Origin: Comamonas testosteroni
Lineage (GTDB): Bacteria > Pseudomonadota > Gammaproteobacteria > Burkholderiales > Burkholderiaceae_C
Assembly (NCBI RefSeq): GCF_014076415.1
Contig: NZ_CP043568.1
Coordinates: forward strand, 310,001 to 374,000
Length of the DNA stretch: 64,000 nucleotides
Reading direction: 5' to 3'
The position numbers and the translations under genes were made by a program. A model generated the notes under the pieces. It saw only the letters and a program-made list of their open reading frames with translations, searched no databases and was not told the DNA's origin. Below are positions 9,666 to 19,077 of the stretch, in pieces (the first letter of the stretch is position 1; every line of letters begins with the position of its first letter).

Positions 9666-10667
9666 TTACTCAGCCTTTATTCCAGCAGACTTGATCACCT
9701 TGGCCCACTTGCTCACCTCGGCCTTCTGATAATCGGCCAGCTCGACGGTGCTCATGTTCGACGGCAGCATGCCGAAGTTCTTGAGGCGGGCCTGGACTTC
9801 GGGGGTGGCGACGATCTTCAGGATTTCCGCATGCAGGCGGTCCACGATGGGCTTGGGCGTGCCCGCAGGGGCGAAAACGGCCTGCCAGGAGCCCATGTCG
9901 AAACCCTTCTCGCCGGCTTCTGCAATCGTGGGTACATCGGGCAGCGATTCCAGGCGCTTGGAGCTGCTCACAGCGATGGGGCGCAGCTTGCCGGACTGGA
10001 TGTGGGGGCCGACAACCAGGGCCGTGTCGAACATCATGTCCACCTGTCCCCCCATGACATCCTGCACGGCGGGACCGCTGCCCTTGTAGGGCACATGGGT
10101 GAACTTCACGCCGCTCTGGTAGGCCAGCAGTTCCAGCGCCATGTGATTGGAGGTGCCGTTGCCCGGAGAGGCCGAGGTCAGACCGCCCGAGGAGGCCTTG
10201 GCCTTGCTGCCGGCCAGCACGTCGGCCAGAGTCTTGTAGGGGCTGGAGGCAGGCACCACCAGCACCAGAGGACCGGAGCCGAGCATGGCGACGGGCGTGA
10301 AGGACTTGACGGGGTCGTAGTCCAGCTTGGAGTACAGGCTGACATTGATGGCGTGCGAGCTGATGGTGCCGCCCAGAATGGTGTAGCCGTCGGCCGGGGC
10401 ACGTGCCGCCAGAGCCGAGCCCACGCTGCCGCCGGCGCCGCCCTTGTTCTCGATGACCACGGGCGTGCCCAGGGCCTTGCTCAGCGGCTGCGCAATCACG
10501 CGTGCCAGGGTGTCGGTATTGCCGCCGGGTGGAAACGGAACCAGATAGGTAATGGGCTTGCCCGTGGGCCAGTTGCCCTGTGCGAGCGCGGGTGCGGCGA
10601 CAAGGGATGCGCCCAGCAGCAGGGCGCTGGCGGCAAGGGGGGATTGAAGCAGGGTGCGGCGTTGCAT
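9666..10667 (-). CDS. Bug/TctC family substrate-binding protein (aldarate locus)
   Basis: The 333-residue exported protein has a signal peptide of about 30 residues (MQRRTLLQSPLAASALLLG, cleavage near ALAQ). The Bug signature WPTGKPITYLVPFPPGGNTD follows, with THVPYKGSGPAVQDVMGG near residue 195. The start at 10667 is set by GGAGACAACC upstream. A longer in-frame extension has no signal-peptide character and is rejected. It lies between the glucarate-dehydratase-like gene and garD on the same strand. This suggests it captures an aldaric acid in the periplasm, perhaps galactarate. No TctAB genes are nearby. Confidence 0.92.
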   Translation of the reverse strand: MQRRTLLQSPLAASALLLGASLVAAPALAQGNWPTGKPITYLVPFPPGGNTDTLARVIAQPLSKALGTPVVIENKGGAGGSVGSALAARAPADGYTILGGTISSHAINVSLYSKLDYDPVKSFTPVAMLGSGPLVLVVPASSPYKTLADVLAGSKAKASSGGLTSASPGNGTSNHMALELLAYQSGVKFTHVPYKGSGPAVQDVMGGQVDMMFDTALVVGPHIQSGKLRPIAVSSSKRLESLPDVPTIAEAGEKGFDMGSWQAVFAPAGTPKPIVDRLHAEILKIVATPEVQARLKNFGMLPSNMSTVELADYQKAEVSKWAKVIKSAGIKAE

Positions 10668-10785
10668 GATGGTTGTCTCCGGTTGAAAAGCGTCTTTTTG
10701 CGCTGTGGAAAAGGGGACGAGTGAACCAGCTCGGCTTGGGCTGGATATGTGCTCTGTGCGGTCTTTTTTGTGCAGGGGCTGGAAT

Positions 10786-12081
10786 TCAGAAGCGCGGTTG
10801 CTTTCCGGTGAATTCCGGGTCGTATTTGCGCATCTGTCCAAGGTCGTCGCGGTTGCGAATGCCGCAATGCAGATAGTTGTCGTGCAGTCGGGCCAGGGCC
10901 TCGCGGTCCAGGGTTACGCCCAGGCCGGGCGTGGTGGGCACGCGCAGGCTGCCCTGCTCGAACTGCAGGCGGCCGCCTTCGACGACCTCCTCGTCCTGCC
11001 ATGGATAGTGGGTGTCGCAGGCATAGGTCAGCAAGGGAACGCTGGCGCACAGATGCGTCATGGCCACCAGGCTCACGCCCAGATGGGAGTTGCTGTGCAT
11101 GGACAGGCCCAGGTCGAAGGTGCGGCACAGCGTGGACAGGCGCTGTGTGGCGCGCAGGCCGCCCCAGTAATGGTGGTCGCTGAGCACGATCTTCACGGGG
11201 CAGCCCATGTCGGCATTGCGGCGGAACTCGGCAAAGTCCGTCACCACCATATTCGTGGCCAGGGGCACATCGCACTCGCGTGCCACGGTGGCCATGCCGT
11301 CCAGGCCCGGGGCAGGGTCCTCGTAGTACTCGAGCACGCCGCGCAACTGCTGCACGATCTTCAGGCTGGTTTCCACGGTCCAGTTGCCATTCGGGTCAAT
11401 GCGCAGCGGTGTGCCAGGGAAAGCCTCTGCCAGCGCCAGGATGCCGGCGGCCTCCTGCTCGGGCTGCATCGTGCCGGCCTTGAGCTTGATGCTCTGGAAG
11501 CCGTATTGGTCGATCATGCGCCGGGCCTGGGCCACCAACTGGGCCGGCGTCAGGGCCTCGCCCCAGGCGTCGGGTGCATAGGGCTGGCCCACATGCTCGG
11601 CGTACTTGTAGAACAGATAGGCCGAGTAGGGCACGCGGTCGCGTGCGGGTCCGCCCAGCAGGTCGACGATAGGTGCCCGGGCCATCTGGCCCTGCAGGTC
11701 CAGCATGGCGACCTCGAAGGCGCTGACCACCTTGGCCACGGTCTTGGAGACATGGGTGCCAGGGGCCAGCGAGACCTGCTGACCCAGAAATTCCGAGGCC
11801 GTGAGCTTGGGCGGGGTGACCAGGGCAGCGACACGGGCCTCCATTTCATTGAGCGCCCAGGGCGAAAGCCCGACCAGGGCCGGTGCGGCCCTGGCCAGAG
11901 CGTCCAGCATGGGCTGGTCGCCATAGCTCTCGTTGATGCCGACCAGGCCGGAAGCAGTCTCGATCTCGATGATGGAGCGCAACGCCCAGGGCTCGTGAAT
12001 GCCGGCGGCGTTGAGCAGCGGCGGATCACGGAAGGCAATCGGCGTGATGCGGATGTGGCGGATCTGGTGAGAAGTGCTCAT
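10786..12081 (-). CDS. Enolase-superfamily dehydratase, glucarate-dehydratase-like paralogue
   Basis: The 431-residue protein has the capping domain (about 1-130) and barrel of the GlucD subgroup of the enolase superfamily. Every catalytic position of glucarate dehydratase can be found: Lys199 and Lys201 (KLKAG), metal ligands Asp229 (DPNGN), Glu254 (YYEDP) and Asn277 (TNMVV), and the Asp302/His329 pair (SDHHYW, MHSNSHLG). It is clearly not a copy of the standard gudD at 17530, which is longer and differs throughout. It heads the leftward unit with a Bug gene and garD, opposite the GntR regulator. It could act on glucarate, idarate or another aldarate, and resembles the GudX-type relatives of GudD. 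Confidence 0.85.
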   Translation of the reverse strand: MSTSHQIRHIRITPIAFRDPPLLNAAGIHEPWALRSIIEIETASGLVGINESYGDQPMLDALARAAPALVGLSPWALNEMEARVAALVTPPKLTASEFLGQQVSLAPGTHVSKTVAKVVSAFEVAMLDLQGQMARAPIVDLLGGPARDRVPYSAYLFYKYAEHVGQPYAPDAWGEALTPAQLVAQARRMIDQYGFQSIKLKAGTMQPEQEAAGILALAEAFPGTPLRIDPNGNWTVETSLKIVQQLRGVLEYYEDPAPGLDGMATVARECDVPLATNMVVTDFAEFRRNADMGCPVKIVLSDHHYWGGLRATQRLSTLCRTFDLGLSMHSNSHLGVSLVAMTHLCASVPLLTYACDTHYPWQDEEVVEGGRLQFEQGSLRVPTTPGLGVTLDREALARLHDNYLHCGIRNRDDLGQMRKYDPEFTGKQPRF

Positions 12082-12146
12082 CTTGAGATGACTGGTGCGG
12101 CGCAGGAGCTGCGGGCCGATGTTGAAATAGGGAGTCTTTGTGGTAT

Positions 12147-12159
12147 GTTGTCGTACAAC
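12147..12159. promoter_or_regulatory. Palindromic operator candidate for the GntR regulator
   Basis: GTTGTCGTACAAC is a perfect inverted repeat with 5-bp arms and a 3-bp centre. It lies in the 101-bp gap between the leftward dehydratase gene (start 12081) and the rightward gntR gene (start 12183). This size and shape are typical of FadR/FCD-type GntR operators. A looser GTTGT...ACAAC pair occurs at 13237-13259, before the next Bug gene. Confidence 0.6.
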
Positions 12160-12182
12160 TGAAAGCCATTATCATCAGGCTC

Positions 12183-12980
12183 ATGAGTACCCAGACATCG
12201 GAATTACCCCAATCGACCCCGTCTTTGCCGCTGACGGAGGGGTACGCGCTGCGCAGCAAAACCAGCAAGGGCAGCCGCAGTCTGGCGAATCTGTTGTCCG
12301 AGGAGTTCGAGCACAAGATCCGCCAGGGCCTGCTGCATGAGGGCGACAAGCTGCCCACCGAGTCCGAACTCGTGCGCAGCTACGACGTCAGCCGCACCGT
12401 GGTGCGCGAGGCGCTGTCCAAATTGCAGGCTGCTGGGCTGGTCGAGACCCGCCACGGCATAGGCACTTTCGTGCTGCCGGCGCGCCAGAGCGCAAGCCCC
12501 ATGCTCAGCGCGCGCGAGCTGAGCGAGTCCGTCGACGTGCTGGCCGTGCTGGAGCTGCGCATCAGTCTGGAAACCGAGGCGGCCGGTCTGGCAGCCCAGC
12601 GCCGCAGCGAAGCCCATCTGCAGGTCATGAGCGAGGCTCTACAGGAGTTCGAACATCATTTCGCCCTGGGGCATGACACTGTCGAGCATGATCTGGCCTT
12701 TCATCTGAGCATCGCGCAGGCCACTGGCAACCGGTATTTCCAGGATATCCTGCAGCACTTCGGAACGCTGCTGATTCCGCGCAATCGCATCGCCTCCATG
12801 CATACGCCGGCACGCGACCCCGACTATCTGCGTCGTGTGAACCGTGAGCACGAGGAGATCTATGCCGCCATCGCGCGCCAGGATGCCGATTCGGCCCGCG
12901 CCGCCATGCGCATCCATCTGACCAACTCGCGGGAGCGTTTGCGCCTGGCCCAGCGCCTGAGCCTGAGCGCCGAGTCCTGA
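12183..12980 (+). CDS. GntR family transcriptional regulator, FCD (FadR) subfamily
   Basis: The 265-residue protein has an N-terminal winged helix (LPTESELVRSYDVSRTVVRE, about residues 59-78) and a C-terminal FCD ligand domain whose HDTVEHDLAFHLSIAQATGN carries the usual metal-binding Asp and His. The start at 12183 (MSTQTSE) is preferred over an upstream in-frame ATG that would overlap the operator. It sits between two divergent sets of aldarate genes and most likely represses both until an aldarate or a pathway intermediate binds. A short GC hairpin (12981-12996) follows the stop. Confidence 0.9.
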   Translation: MSTQTSELPQSTPSLPLTEGYALRSKTSKGSRSLANLLSEEFEHKIRQGLLHEGDKLPTESELVRSYDVSRTVVREALSKLQAAGLVETRHGIGTFVLPARQSASPMLSARELSESVDVLAVLELRISLETEAAGLAAQRRSEAHLQVMSEALQEFEHHFALGHDTVEHDLAFHLSIAQATGNRYFQDILQHFGTLLIPRNRIASMHTPARDPDYLRRVNREHEEIYAAIARQDADSARAAMRIHLTNSRERLRLAQRLSLSAES

Positions 12981-13087
12981 GCCCGCCTGGGCGGGCGCTT
13001 GATGGAAGAGCCTGACCGCAGCAAAGCGCGGCGGACTGCCCGCGGCATGCGGCGGTCGCTGTGACCCCGCTGCGCCAAACATATGAA

Positions 13088-13145
13088 GGTGCTTTAAAAA
13101 TAATAGCTTGAAGCGCTTTTCGGTATTGAGCTTGAAGCGCATTTA
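13088..13145 (+). repeat. Family B GATAGCT repeat, doubled core
   Basis: AATAGCTTGAAGCGCTTTT is followed by a second AGCTTGAAGCGC about 30 bases later. The copy sits in the 295-bp gap between gntR and the next Bug gene. The gap otherwise shows a 7-bp GC hairpin at 12981-12996 and, near 13205-13260, AT-richer promoter-like sequence with the possible second operator. Confidence 0.55.
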
Positions 13146-13275
13146 ATGGATGAAAGTGGCACGCGCTGAAGTCTGTTCAACAGCGGTGGCCCGTGCTTAC
13201 CCTTAGAAAAAATCTCTTGGTGTTCAAAAAAACCTAGTTGTATGATGACTGACCACAACAAGGAGACATTTCACC

Positions 13276-14253
13276 ATGGTCCGACGCTCGCACTTTCTGC
13301 GCTCTCTGCTGGCCCTGGCGGCAGGCGGTTTGCTGTCGTCCACATTGCTGGCTGCCGATGCCTGGCCGAGCAAGCCCATCCGCCTGGTCGTTCCCTACCC
13401 TCCCGGCGGCAGCTCCGACATCATTGCGCGCTCCATCGGGCAGCTGATTTCCCAGGAGCTCAAGCAGACCGTGGTGATCGACAACAAGCCCGGTGCCAAT
13501 GGCAATCTGGGCGCTGAATTCGTCGCACGTGCACCCGCCGATGGCTATACCTGGCTGCTCTGCGATCTCGGTGCACTGGCCATCTCTCCCTCGATCTATA
13601 CCAAGCTCAGCTTCGATCCTTCCAAGGCTCTGCGCGGTGCGGCCATGCTGGCCTATTCGCCCCATATGCTGGTGGTGCACCCCTCCGTCCAAGCCAGCAA
13701 TCTCAAGGAGCTGGTGGAGCTGTCCAAGAAGCAGGACCTGAACTTTGCCGTCACCGCATCGGGCAGTGCTCCCCATCTGGCCGGCGTGGAGCTGGCCCGC
13801 ATCACCGGCGCCAAATGGGTGTATGTGCCCTACAAGGGCGGCGTGCAGTCGGTGCAGGACACGGTGGCAGGCCAGACTCAGGTGCTGATGAACGGCATGC
13901 TGGCCACCTATCCGCATGTGCAAAGCGGCAAGCTCAAGCTGCTGGGCATTTCCAAGAACACCCGCATGCCACTGATTGCCGATGTGCCGACGCTGGCAGA
14001 GCAGGGCGCACAGGGTTTTGCCTCGGGCACCTGGCAGGGTGTGGTGCTGCCCGCCAAGACGCCTGAAGCCGTGGTGCAGCGTGTGAACCAGGTGCTGCTC
14101 GCTGCCATCCGCTCCACCGAGGTCCGCTCCCGGCTGACCGGTCAGGGGGCCGAGGTCGTCACGATGACGCCCGCCGAAACCGACAAGTTCTTCAACGCCG
14201 AACGCGCGCGCTGGCGCGCCGTGGTGCAAGCCGCCCAACTGCAGCTGGATTGA
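13276..14253 (+). CDS. Bug/TctC family substrate-binding protein (aldarate locus)
   Basis: The 325-residue exported protein has a signal peptide ([20 protein letters not shown], cleavage near residue 27), then [19 protein letters not shown] and [19 protein letters not shown]. The ribosome site AAGGAGACATTTCACC precedes the ATG. It begins the rightward operon with kdgD 40 bp downstream, so its ligand is probably glucarate or a related aldarate. It differs in sequence from the neighbouring Bug proteins at 9666 and 15262, so these are old paralogues and not a fresh duplication. Confidence 0.92.
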   Translation: MVRRSHFLRSLLALAAGGLLSSTLLAADAWPSKPIRLVVPYPPGGSSDIIARSIGQLISQELKQTVVIDNKPGANGNLGAEFVARAPADGYTWLLCDLGALAISPSIYTKLSFDPSKALRGAAMLAYSPHMLVVHPSVQASNLKELVELSKKQDLNFAVTASGSAPHLAGVELARITGAKWVYVPYKGGVQSVQDTVAGQTQVLMNGMLATYPHVQSGKLKLLGISKNTRMPLIADVPTLAEQGAQGFASGTWQGVVLPAKTPEAVVQRVNQVLLAAIRSTEVRSRLTGQGAEVVTMTPAETDKFFNAERARWRAVVQAAQLQLD

Positions 14254-14293
14254 GCTGCCAGATCTTTTTTGCTCCCTCTATTCAAGGATTACC

Positions 14294-15205
14294 ATGACAC
14301 CCCAAGACCTCAAAGACGTGATGAGTTCCGGCCTGCTGTCCTTCCCCGTGACGGACTTCGATGCCCAGGGCAACTTCAATGCCAAGGGTTATGCCGCGCG
14401 CCTTGAATGGCTGGCTCCCTATGGTGCCAGTGCCCTGTTCGCCGCCGGTGGCACGGGCGAATACTTCTCGCTGTATGGCGAGGAATACGGCCAGATCATC
14501 AAGACCGCCGTGGATACCTGCTGTGGCAAGGTGCCCATCATCGCCGGCGCCGGCGGTCCCACCCGCAATGCCATCGCCCATGCCCAGGAGGCTGAACGAC
14601 TGGGTGCCCACGGCATTTTGCTGATGCCTCATTACCTGACCGAAGCCGGCCAGGAAGGCCTGATCGCCCATGTGGAGCAGGTCTGCAGGAGCGTGAAGTT
14701 CGGCGTCATCGTCTACAACCGCGACCGCTCTCGCTTCACGCCTGAATCCCTGGCCATCCTGGCCGAACGCTGCCCCAACCTGGTGGGCTTCAAGGACGGT
14801 CTGGGCAATATCGAGACCATGTCCTCCATCTTCATGAAGATGGGTGATCGCTTCGCCTATCTGGGCGGCCTGCCCACGGCCGAGGTCTACGCGGCCGCCT
14901 ACAAGGCTCTGGGCACGCCCGTGTATTCCTCTGCAGTCTTCAACTTCATCCCCAGGACGGCGATGGCGTTCTACGAAGCCGTGCGCACCGATGACCAGGC
15001 CACGCAGCACAAGCTGCTCAAGGAGTTCTTCATGCCCTACCTGAAGATCCGCAACCGTGTCGAAGGCTACGGCGTGAGCATCATCAAGGCCGGCGCCAAG
15101 CTGGTCGGCCACGATGCCGGTCCCGTGCGCGCTCCCCTGACCGACCTCAAGCCTGCCGAGATGGAAGAACTCAAGGTCCTGATCGACAAGCTCGGCCCCC
15201 AGTAA
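14294..15205 (+). CDS. kdgD: 5-Dehydro-4-deoxyglucarate dehydratase (decarboxylating)
   Basis: The 303-residue protein belongs to the dihydrodipicolinate synthase/N-acetylneuraminate lyase family. It has the start [20 protein letters not shown] seen in KdgD enzymes. The Schiff-base lysine is Lys167 in GFKDGLGN, the catalytic tyrosine is Tyr141 in IVYNRDR, and GGTGEYFSL forms the carboxylate-binding loop. It turns 5-keto-4-deoxy-glucarate into 2-oxoglutarate semialdehyde with loss of water and CO2. The product is the substrate of the aldehyde dehydrogenase encoded at 19078 in the same unit. Presence of KdgD instead of an aldolase shows that the bacterium uses the non-phosphorylated route to 2-oxoglutarate. 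Confidence 0.95.
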   Translation: MTPQDLKDVMSSGLLSFPVTDFDAQGNFNAKGYAARLEWLAPYGASALFAAGGTGEYFSLYGEEYGQIIKTAVDTCCGKVPIIAGAGGPTRNAIAHAQEAERLGAHGILLMPHYLTEAGQEGLIAHVEQVCRSVKFGVIVYNRDRSRFTPESLAILAERCPNLVGFKDGLGNIETMSSIFMKMGDRFAYLGGLPTAEVYAAAYKALGTPVYSSAVFNFIPRTAMAFYEAVRTDDQATQHKLLKEFFMPYLKIRNRVEGYGVSIIKAGAKLVGHDAGPVRAPLTDLKPAEMEELKVLIDKLGPQ

Positions 15206-15261
15206 GACCCGATGCAGGGGTCAGGCCAAGAACCGGACCCCGCGTCTTCAGGAGACAACGC

Positions 15262-16221
15262 ATGAAAAAGATACTGATCACGCTGGGCGCCACCCTGGCC
15301 CTGGCCGCCCAGGCGGCCGGCAACTTTCCCGACAAGCCCGTGAACATCATCGTGCCGTTCCCGGCTGGCGGCTCCACCGACACAGTGGCGCGTGCGGTGG
15401 CCCTGAGCATGGCCGAGCAACTGGGCAAGCCCTTTGTCGTGGAAAACCGTCCTGGAGCCACGGGCACCATCGGTGCGGGAGCCGTCAAGCGCGCCGCAGC
15501 CGATGGCTACACCTTGCTGGTGGCTTCGCTGGGCCCTTTTGTGGTGACCCCTCATATGGTGAAGAACGTGCCTTATGACGCCAGCAAGGATTTCGACTAC
15601 ATCACCATCCCCGTGCAGGCTCCCAATGTGCTCGTTGCCAGCCCGACACAAAAGGCCCGCAGCGTGAGCGAGGTGATTGCCGCGCTCAAGGCCAATCCCG
15701 GCAAGATCAGTTTTGCAAGCTCCGGCAATGGCTCTTCGGATCATTTGTCGGCCGAGCTGTTCTGGCAGCAAACGGGCACCGAAGCCGTGCATGTGCCCTA
15801 CAAGGGCGGAGCACCGGCCATCACCGATCTGCTGGGTGGGCAGGTGGATTTTTCCTTCCAGAACGTCAACGCCGTGCTACCTCATCTGCGTAGCGGCAAG
15901 CTGCGCGCCATTGCCGTGACCGGCAGCCAGCGCTCGCCCGTGCTGCCCGACGTTCCCACACTGGCCGAGTCCGGCGTCAAGGGGGCCGAGGTCTACTCCT
16001 GGCAAGGCATGGCCGCACCCAAGGGCCTGCCGGCCGATGTCAAGGCCAGACTGGCCAAGGCCGCCATTGTCGCCGTGCAGCAGCCCGAAATCCGCAAGCG
16101 CTTTGTGGAGCAGGGACTGGAAATCGTGGGCAACACGCCCGAAGAATTCACGCGTTTTCAGGCACAGGAGAACGAGCGCTGGAAGCGACTGATCGAGACC
16201 CGAAAAATCACTGCTGATTGA
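15262..16221 (+). CDS. Bug/TctC family substrate-binding protein (aldarate locus)
   Basis: The 319-residue exported protein has a short signal peptide (MKKILITLGATLALAAQAA), then FPDKPVNIIVPFPAGGSTD and HVPYKGGAPAITDLLGGQV. A strong ribosome site (CAGGAGACAACGC) precedes the start. It is 56 bp downstream of kdgD and is followed by a family A repeat. It is the third Bug gene of the aldarate locus. Different Bug proteins may bind glucarate, galactarate or other diacids; which binds what cannot be read from the sequence. Confidence 0.92.
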   Translation: MKKILITLGATLALAAQAAGNFPDKPVNIIVPFPAGGSTDTVARAVALSMAEQLGKPFVVENRPGATGTIGAGAVKRAAADGYTLLVASLGPFVVTPHMVKNVPYDASKDFDYITIPVQAPNVLVASPTQKARSVSEVIAALKANPGKISFASSGNGSSDHLSAELFWQQTGTEAVHVPYKGGAPAITDLLGGQVDFSFQNVNAVLPHLRSGKLRAIAVTGSQRSPVLPDVPTLAESGVKGAEVYSWQGMAAPKGLPADVKARLAKAAIVAVQQPEIRKRFVEQGLEIVGNTPEEFTRFQAQENERWKRLIETRKITAD

Positions 16222-16230
16222 CATGAAGCA

Positions 16231-16369
16231 CCCCTTGAGTCGCTTCGCGCCTTCCACCGTGTGCACGGCGCCCTCTCTCGCTTCGCGGGAGGGGGGCGTC
16301 CGGGCAACCGGCGACACCCTTGGTGCGGGGCGGCCCTTCCTCGGTGTCCCTGATCTCTGGCCGCGCCAG
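16231..16369 (+). repeat. Family A post-stop structured repeat, copy 2
   Basis: It begins 9 bases after the Bug stop codon with CCCCTTGAGTCGCTTCGCG and contains GGTGCGGGGCGGCCC. It ends with GGCCGCGCCAG, whose GGCCGC pairs with the earlier GCGGCC. It fills most of the gap before the dehydrogenase gene. Confidence 0.8.
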
Positions 16370-16515
16370 TTTCGAACGGCCTTTTTTACACAGAGCACGG
16401 TGGGCAACTGAGATAGAAATGTGGGTTGGCCTCGGGCCAACTCAGCAGGCCTGCCATCCGGCAGGCCCTTTCCACAGGGGCTTCAGACCCCCGCAAATTC
16501 CAAGGAATTCCCGGC

Positions 16516-17481
16516 ATGGCGACCACCCGACCACGCGTTCTTCAATACGGCAAGATGCCGCTGACCCAGCTTGATGCCGAACTGGCTCAGGCCTACGAGG
16601 TGAGCATCCTCTCCGAGCAGCCCGATCCCGGGCGCTTTCTTGCCGAGCATGGCGGACAGTTCGAATATGCGGTCACATCGGTCGCCATGGGCCTGCCTGC
16701 GGACGTGGTCGATGCTCTGCCCAATCTCAAGTTCGTGAGCTGCTTCGGCGTGGGCTTCGATGCCCTGGACAAGGACGCCCTGCTGCGCCGCGGTGCGCGT
16801 GTGGGCTATACGCCCGGCGTTCTCGACGATTGTGTGGCCGACCTGGCTTTTGCCCTGCTGCTGGACGCCACGCGTGGCCTCAGCGAATCCGACCGTTTCG
16901 TGCGTCGCGGCGACTGGAGCCAGGGCCGCTTCGGCATCCGCACGCGCGCCAGCGGCAAGCGCCTGGGCATCTTCGGCATGGGCCGCATCGGCAGCGCCGT
17001 GGCGCGCCGCGCCTCGGGCTTCGACATGGAAGTGGCCTACCACAACCGCCGCCCCGTTGAAGGCTCGCTCCACCAGTACCTGCCTTCGCTGCTGGAGCTG
17101 GCGCGCTGGGCCGACATCCTGGTCATCACTGCCGCCGGCGGCGAAGGCACACGCCACCTGGTGAACGCCGAGGTGCTGGCTGCTCTGGGTCCGCAGGGCT
17201 TTCTGGTCAATGTGGCACGTGGCAGCGTGGTCGACGAAGCCGCCCTGGCCGATGCCCTGGAGAGCAAGCGCATCGCCGGCGCCGGCCTGGACGTGTTCGA
17301 GGACGAGCCCCGCCCTCTGCCCGCCCTGCTGGCCCTGGACAACGTGGTGCTGGCCCCCCACATCGCCAGCGGTACCCACGAAACCCGCAGCGCCATGGCC
17401 GACCTGGTTCTGCTGAATCTGCAGCAGTTCATCGCCACGGGCCGGCCTGCGGCAGAAGTGCCCTGGTCTGCTGCGCAGTGA
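16516..17481 (+). CDS. D-isomer-specific 2-hydroxyacid dehydrogenase, NAD(P)-dependent
   Basis: The 321-residue enzyme has the NAD-binding motif GMGRIGSAVARR (about residues 154-165) and the catalytic set Arg235 (NVARGS), Glu262 (DVFEDEP) and His282 (PHIASG). It resembles the glyoxylate/hydroxypyruvate reductase branch. The start at 16516 (MATTRPRVLQYG) follows a weak ribosome site; the open frame upstream is repeat-derived. Nothing in the plain glucarate route needs this activity. Reduction of a 2-oxo acid side product, or entry of another sugar acid, is possible. It is co-directional with the flanking aldarate genes. Confidence 0.88.
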   Translation: MATTRPRVLQYGKMPLTQLDAELAQAYEVSILSEQPDPGRFLAEHGGQFEYAVTSVAMGLPADVVDALPNLKFVSCFGVGFDALDKDALLRRGARVGYTPGVLDDCVADLAFALLLDATRGLSESDRFVRRGDWSQGRFGIRTRASGKRLGIFGMGRIGSAVARRASGFDMEVAYHNRRPVEGSLHQYLPSLLELARWADILVITAAGGEGTRHLVNAEVLAALGPQGFLVNVARGSVVDEAALADALESKRIAGAGLDVFEDEPRPLPALLALDNVVLAPHIASGTHETRSAMADLVLLNLQQFIATGRPAAEVPWSAAQ

Positions 17482-17529
17482 TCGCCCTGTGATCCCCTTT
17501 TTTCTCCGCGTCTGTTGAAGAGCCTTTCT

Positions 17530-18867
17530 ATGTCCACTACCCCGACCATCACCGCCATCGAAGTCATTCCCGTCGCTGGCCGCGACGGCATGCTCATGAA
17601 TCTCAGTGGCGCCCATGCGCCTTACTTCACCCGCAACATCGTGCTGCTGCACGACAGCGCGGGCCACACGGGGGTGGGCGAGGTGCCGGGCGGCGAAGGC
17701 ATTCGCCAGGCGCTGGAGGACAGCAAGCAGGTGTTGATTGGCCGCTCCATCGGCCAACACCTGCAGCTGCTGCAAGAGGTGCAGAAATCCCTCGACGGCC
17801 GTGACACCGGCGGCCGCGGCCTGCAGACCTTTGATCTGCGCATCGGCGTGCACGCCGTGACCGCCATCGAATCCGCCCTGCTGGATCTGATGGGTCAGCA
17901 CCTGGGCGTGCCCGTGGCCGCCCTGCTGGGCGAAGGCCAGCAGCGCGATCGCGTGGAAATGCTGGGTTACCTGTTCTTCGTGGGCCCCAGCGACAAGACC
18001 GGCATGGACTACGTCAAGGCCGGCGAAGACAAGCTGGGCACGGATGACTGGACCCAGGTGCGCCACATGACGGCCATGACGCCCGAGACCATCGTGCGCC
18101 AGGCCGAAGCCGCCTACGCGCGCTACGGTTTCAACGACTTCAAGCTCAAGGGCGGCGTGCTGGCCGGCGAGCAGGAGGTCGAGGCCGTGACAGCCCTGGC
18201 GAAACGCTTCCCCGACGCCCGCGTCACCCTGGACCCCAACGGCGGCTGGCTGCTCAAGGACGCCATCCGCCTGATGCGCGACATGCGCGGTGTGCTGGCC
18301 TATGCCGAAGACCCCTGCGGCGCCGAAGGAGGCTTCTCGGGCCGCGAAGTCATGGCCGAGTTCCGCCGTGCCACGGGGCTGCCCACGGCCACCAACATGG
18401 TCGCCACCGACTGGCGCCAGATGGTGCACGCCCTGTCGCTGCAGTCCGTGGACATCCCCCTGGCCGACCCCCATTTCTGGACCATGGCCGGCTCGGTGCG
18501 CGTGGGCCAGACCTGCCGCGACTGGGGGCTGACCTGGGGTTCGCACTCCAACAACCACTTCGACATCTCGCTGGCCATGTTCACCCACGTGGCCGCCGCC
18601 GTCCCCGGCAAGGTCACGGCCATCGACACGCACTGGATCTGGCAGGACGGCCAGTACCTCACGCAGAACCCGCTGCAGATCAAGAGCGGTTTTGTGGAAG
18701 TACCCAAGACCCCAGGCCTGGGCGTGACCGTGGACCGCGCCGCGCTGCAGCGCGCCAACGCCCTGTACCTGGAACACGGCCTGGGCGCGCGTGACGACGC
18801 CATTGCCATGCAGCACCTGATTCCCGGCTGGAAGTTCGACAACAAGCGGCCCTGCATGGTGAGGTAG
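17530..18867 (+). CDS. gudD: Glucarate dehydratase
   Basis: The 445-residue enolase-superfamily enzyme has nearly the length of E. coli GudD (446). Its active-site residues fall at the E. coli numbers: Lys205 and Lys207 (FKLKGG), Asp235 (LDPNGG), Glu260 (YAEDPCG), Asn289 (TNMVATDW), Asp313 (LADPHFW) and His339 (GSHSNNHFD). It dehydrates D-glucarate (and the epimer idarate in known enzymes) to 5-keto-4-deoxy-glucarate with magnesium. The start at 17530 gives [17 protein letters not shown]; an ATG 15 bases upstream is also in frame. It lies between the hydroxyacid dehydrogenase and the semialdehyde dehydrogenase genes. Confidence 0.96.
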   Translation: MSTTPTITAIEVIPVAGRDGMLMNLSGAHAPYFTRNIVLLHDSAGHTGVGEVPGGEGIRQALEDSKQVLIGRSIGQHLQLLQEVQKSLDGRDTGGRGLQTFDLRIGVHAVTAIESALLDLMGQHLGVPVAALLGEGQQRDRVEMLGYLFFVGPSDKTGMDYVKAGEDKLGTDDWTQVRHMTAMTPETIVRQAEAAYARYGFNDFKLKGGVLAGEQEVEAVTALAKRFPDARVTLDPNGGWLLKDAIRLMRDMRGVLAYAEDPCGAEGGFSGREVMAEFRRATGLPTATNMVATDWRQMVHALSLQSVDIPLADPHFWTMAGSVRVGQTCRDWGLTWGSHSNNHFDISLAMFTHVAAAVPGKVTAIDTHWIWQDGQYLTQNPLQIKSGFVEVPKTPGLGVTVDRAALQRANALYLEHGLGARDDAIAMQHLIPGWKFDNKRPCMVR

Positions 18868-18871
18868 AGCA

Positions 18872-19014
18872 CCCCCTGAGGCGCTACGCGCCTTCCCCCC
18901 GTGGCACGGCGCCTCTCTACTCGCTTCGCGAGGGAGGGGGGCGACACCCTCGGTGCGGGGCGGCGCGGCCGGCTTAGGCCCTTCCTCGGTGTCCCTCGTT
19001 TTGGGCCGCGCCAG
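18872..19014 (+). repeat. Family A post-stop structured repeat, copy 3
   Basis: It begins 4 bases after the gudD stop with CCCCCTGAGGCGC and forms the stem AGGCGC-TAC-GCGCCT. This copy carries an insertion in the GCGGCC arm region and ends GGGCCGCGCCAG. It lies inside the operon, before the aldehyde dehydrogenase gene. Confidence 0.8.
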
Positions 19015-19077
19015 TTGCGCAGGCCTCGCCCTTATCGCAGCCCTCTTCAGTCAGCTCTTTTTCTTACGGAGTACCCC

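Noticed and set aside
16483..18816. Very long open frame on the minus strand opposite the dehydrogenase and gudD genes
   Set aside because: It is antisense to two clear enzymes. High GC content leaves antisense frames open, and the translation is His/Gln/Arg/Gly-rich without any domain. The same holds for minus-strand frames at 2642-4297, 26265-28589 and 39039-41213.
10786..18867. Recent tandem duplication of gudD
   Set aside because: The two enolase-superfamily proteins differ in length and throughout their sequence; only catalytic motifs agree.
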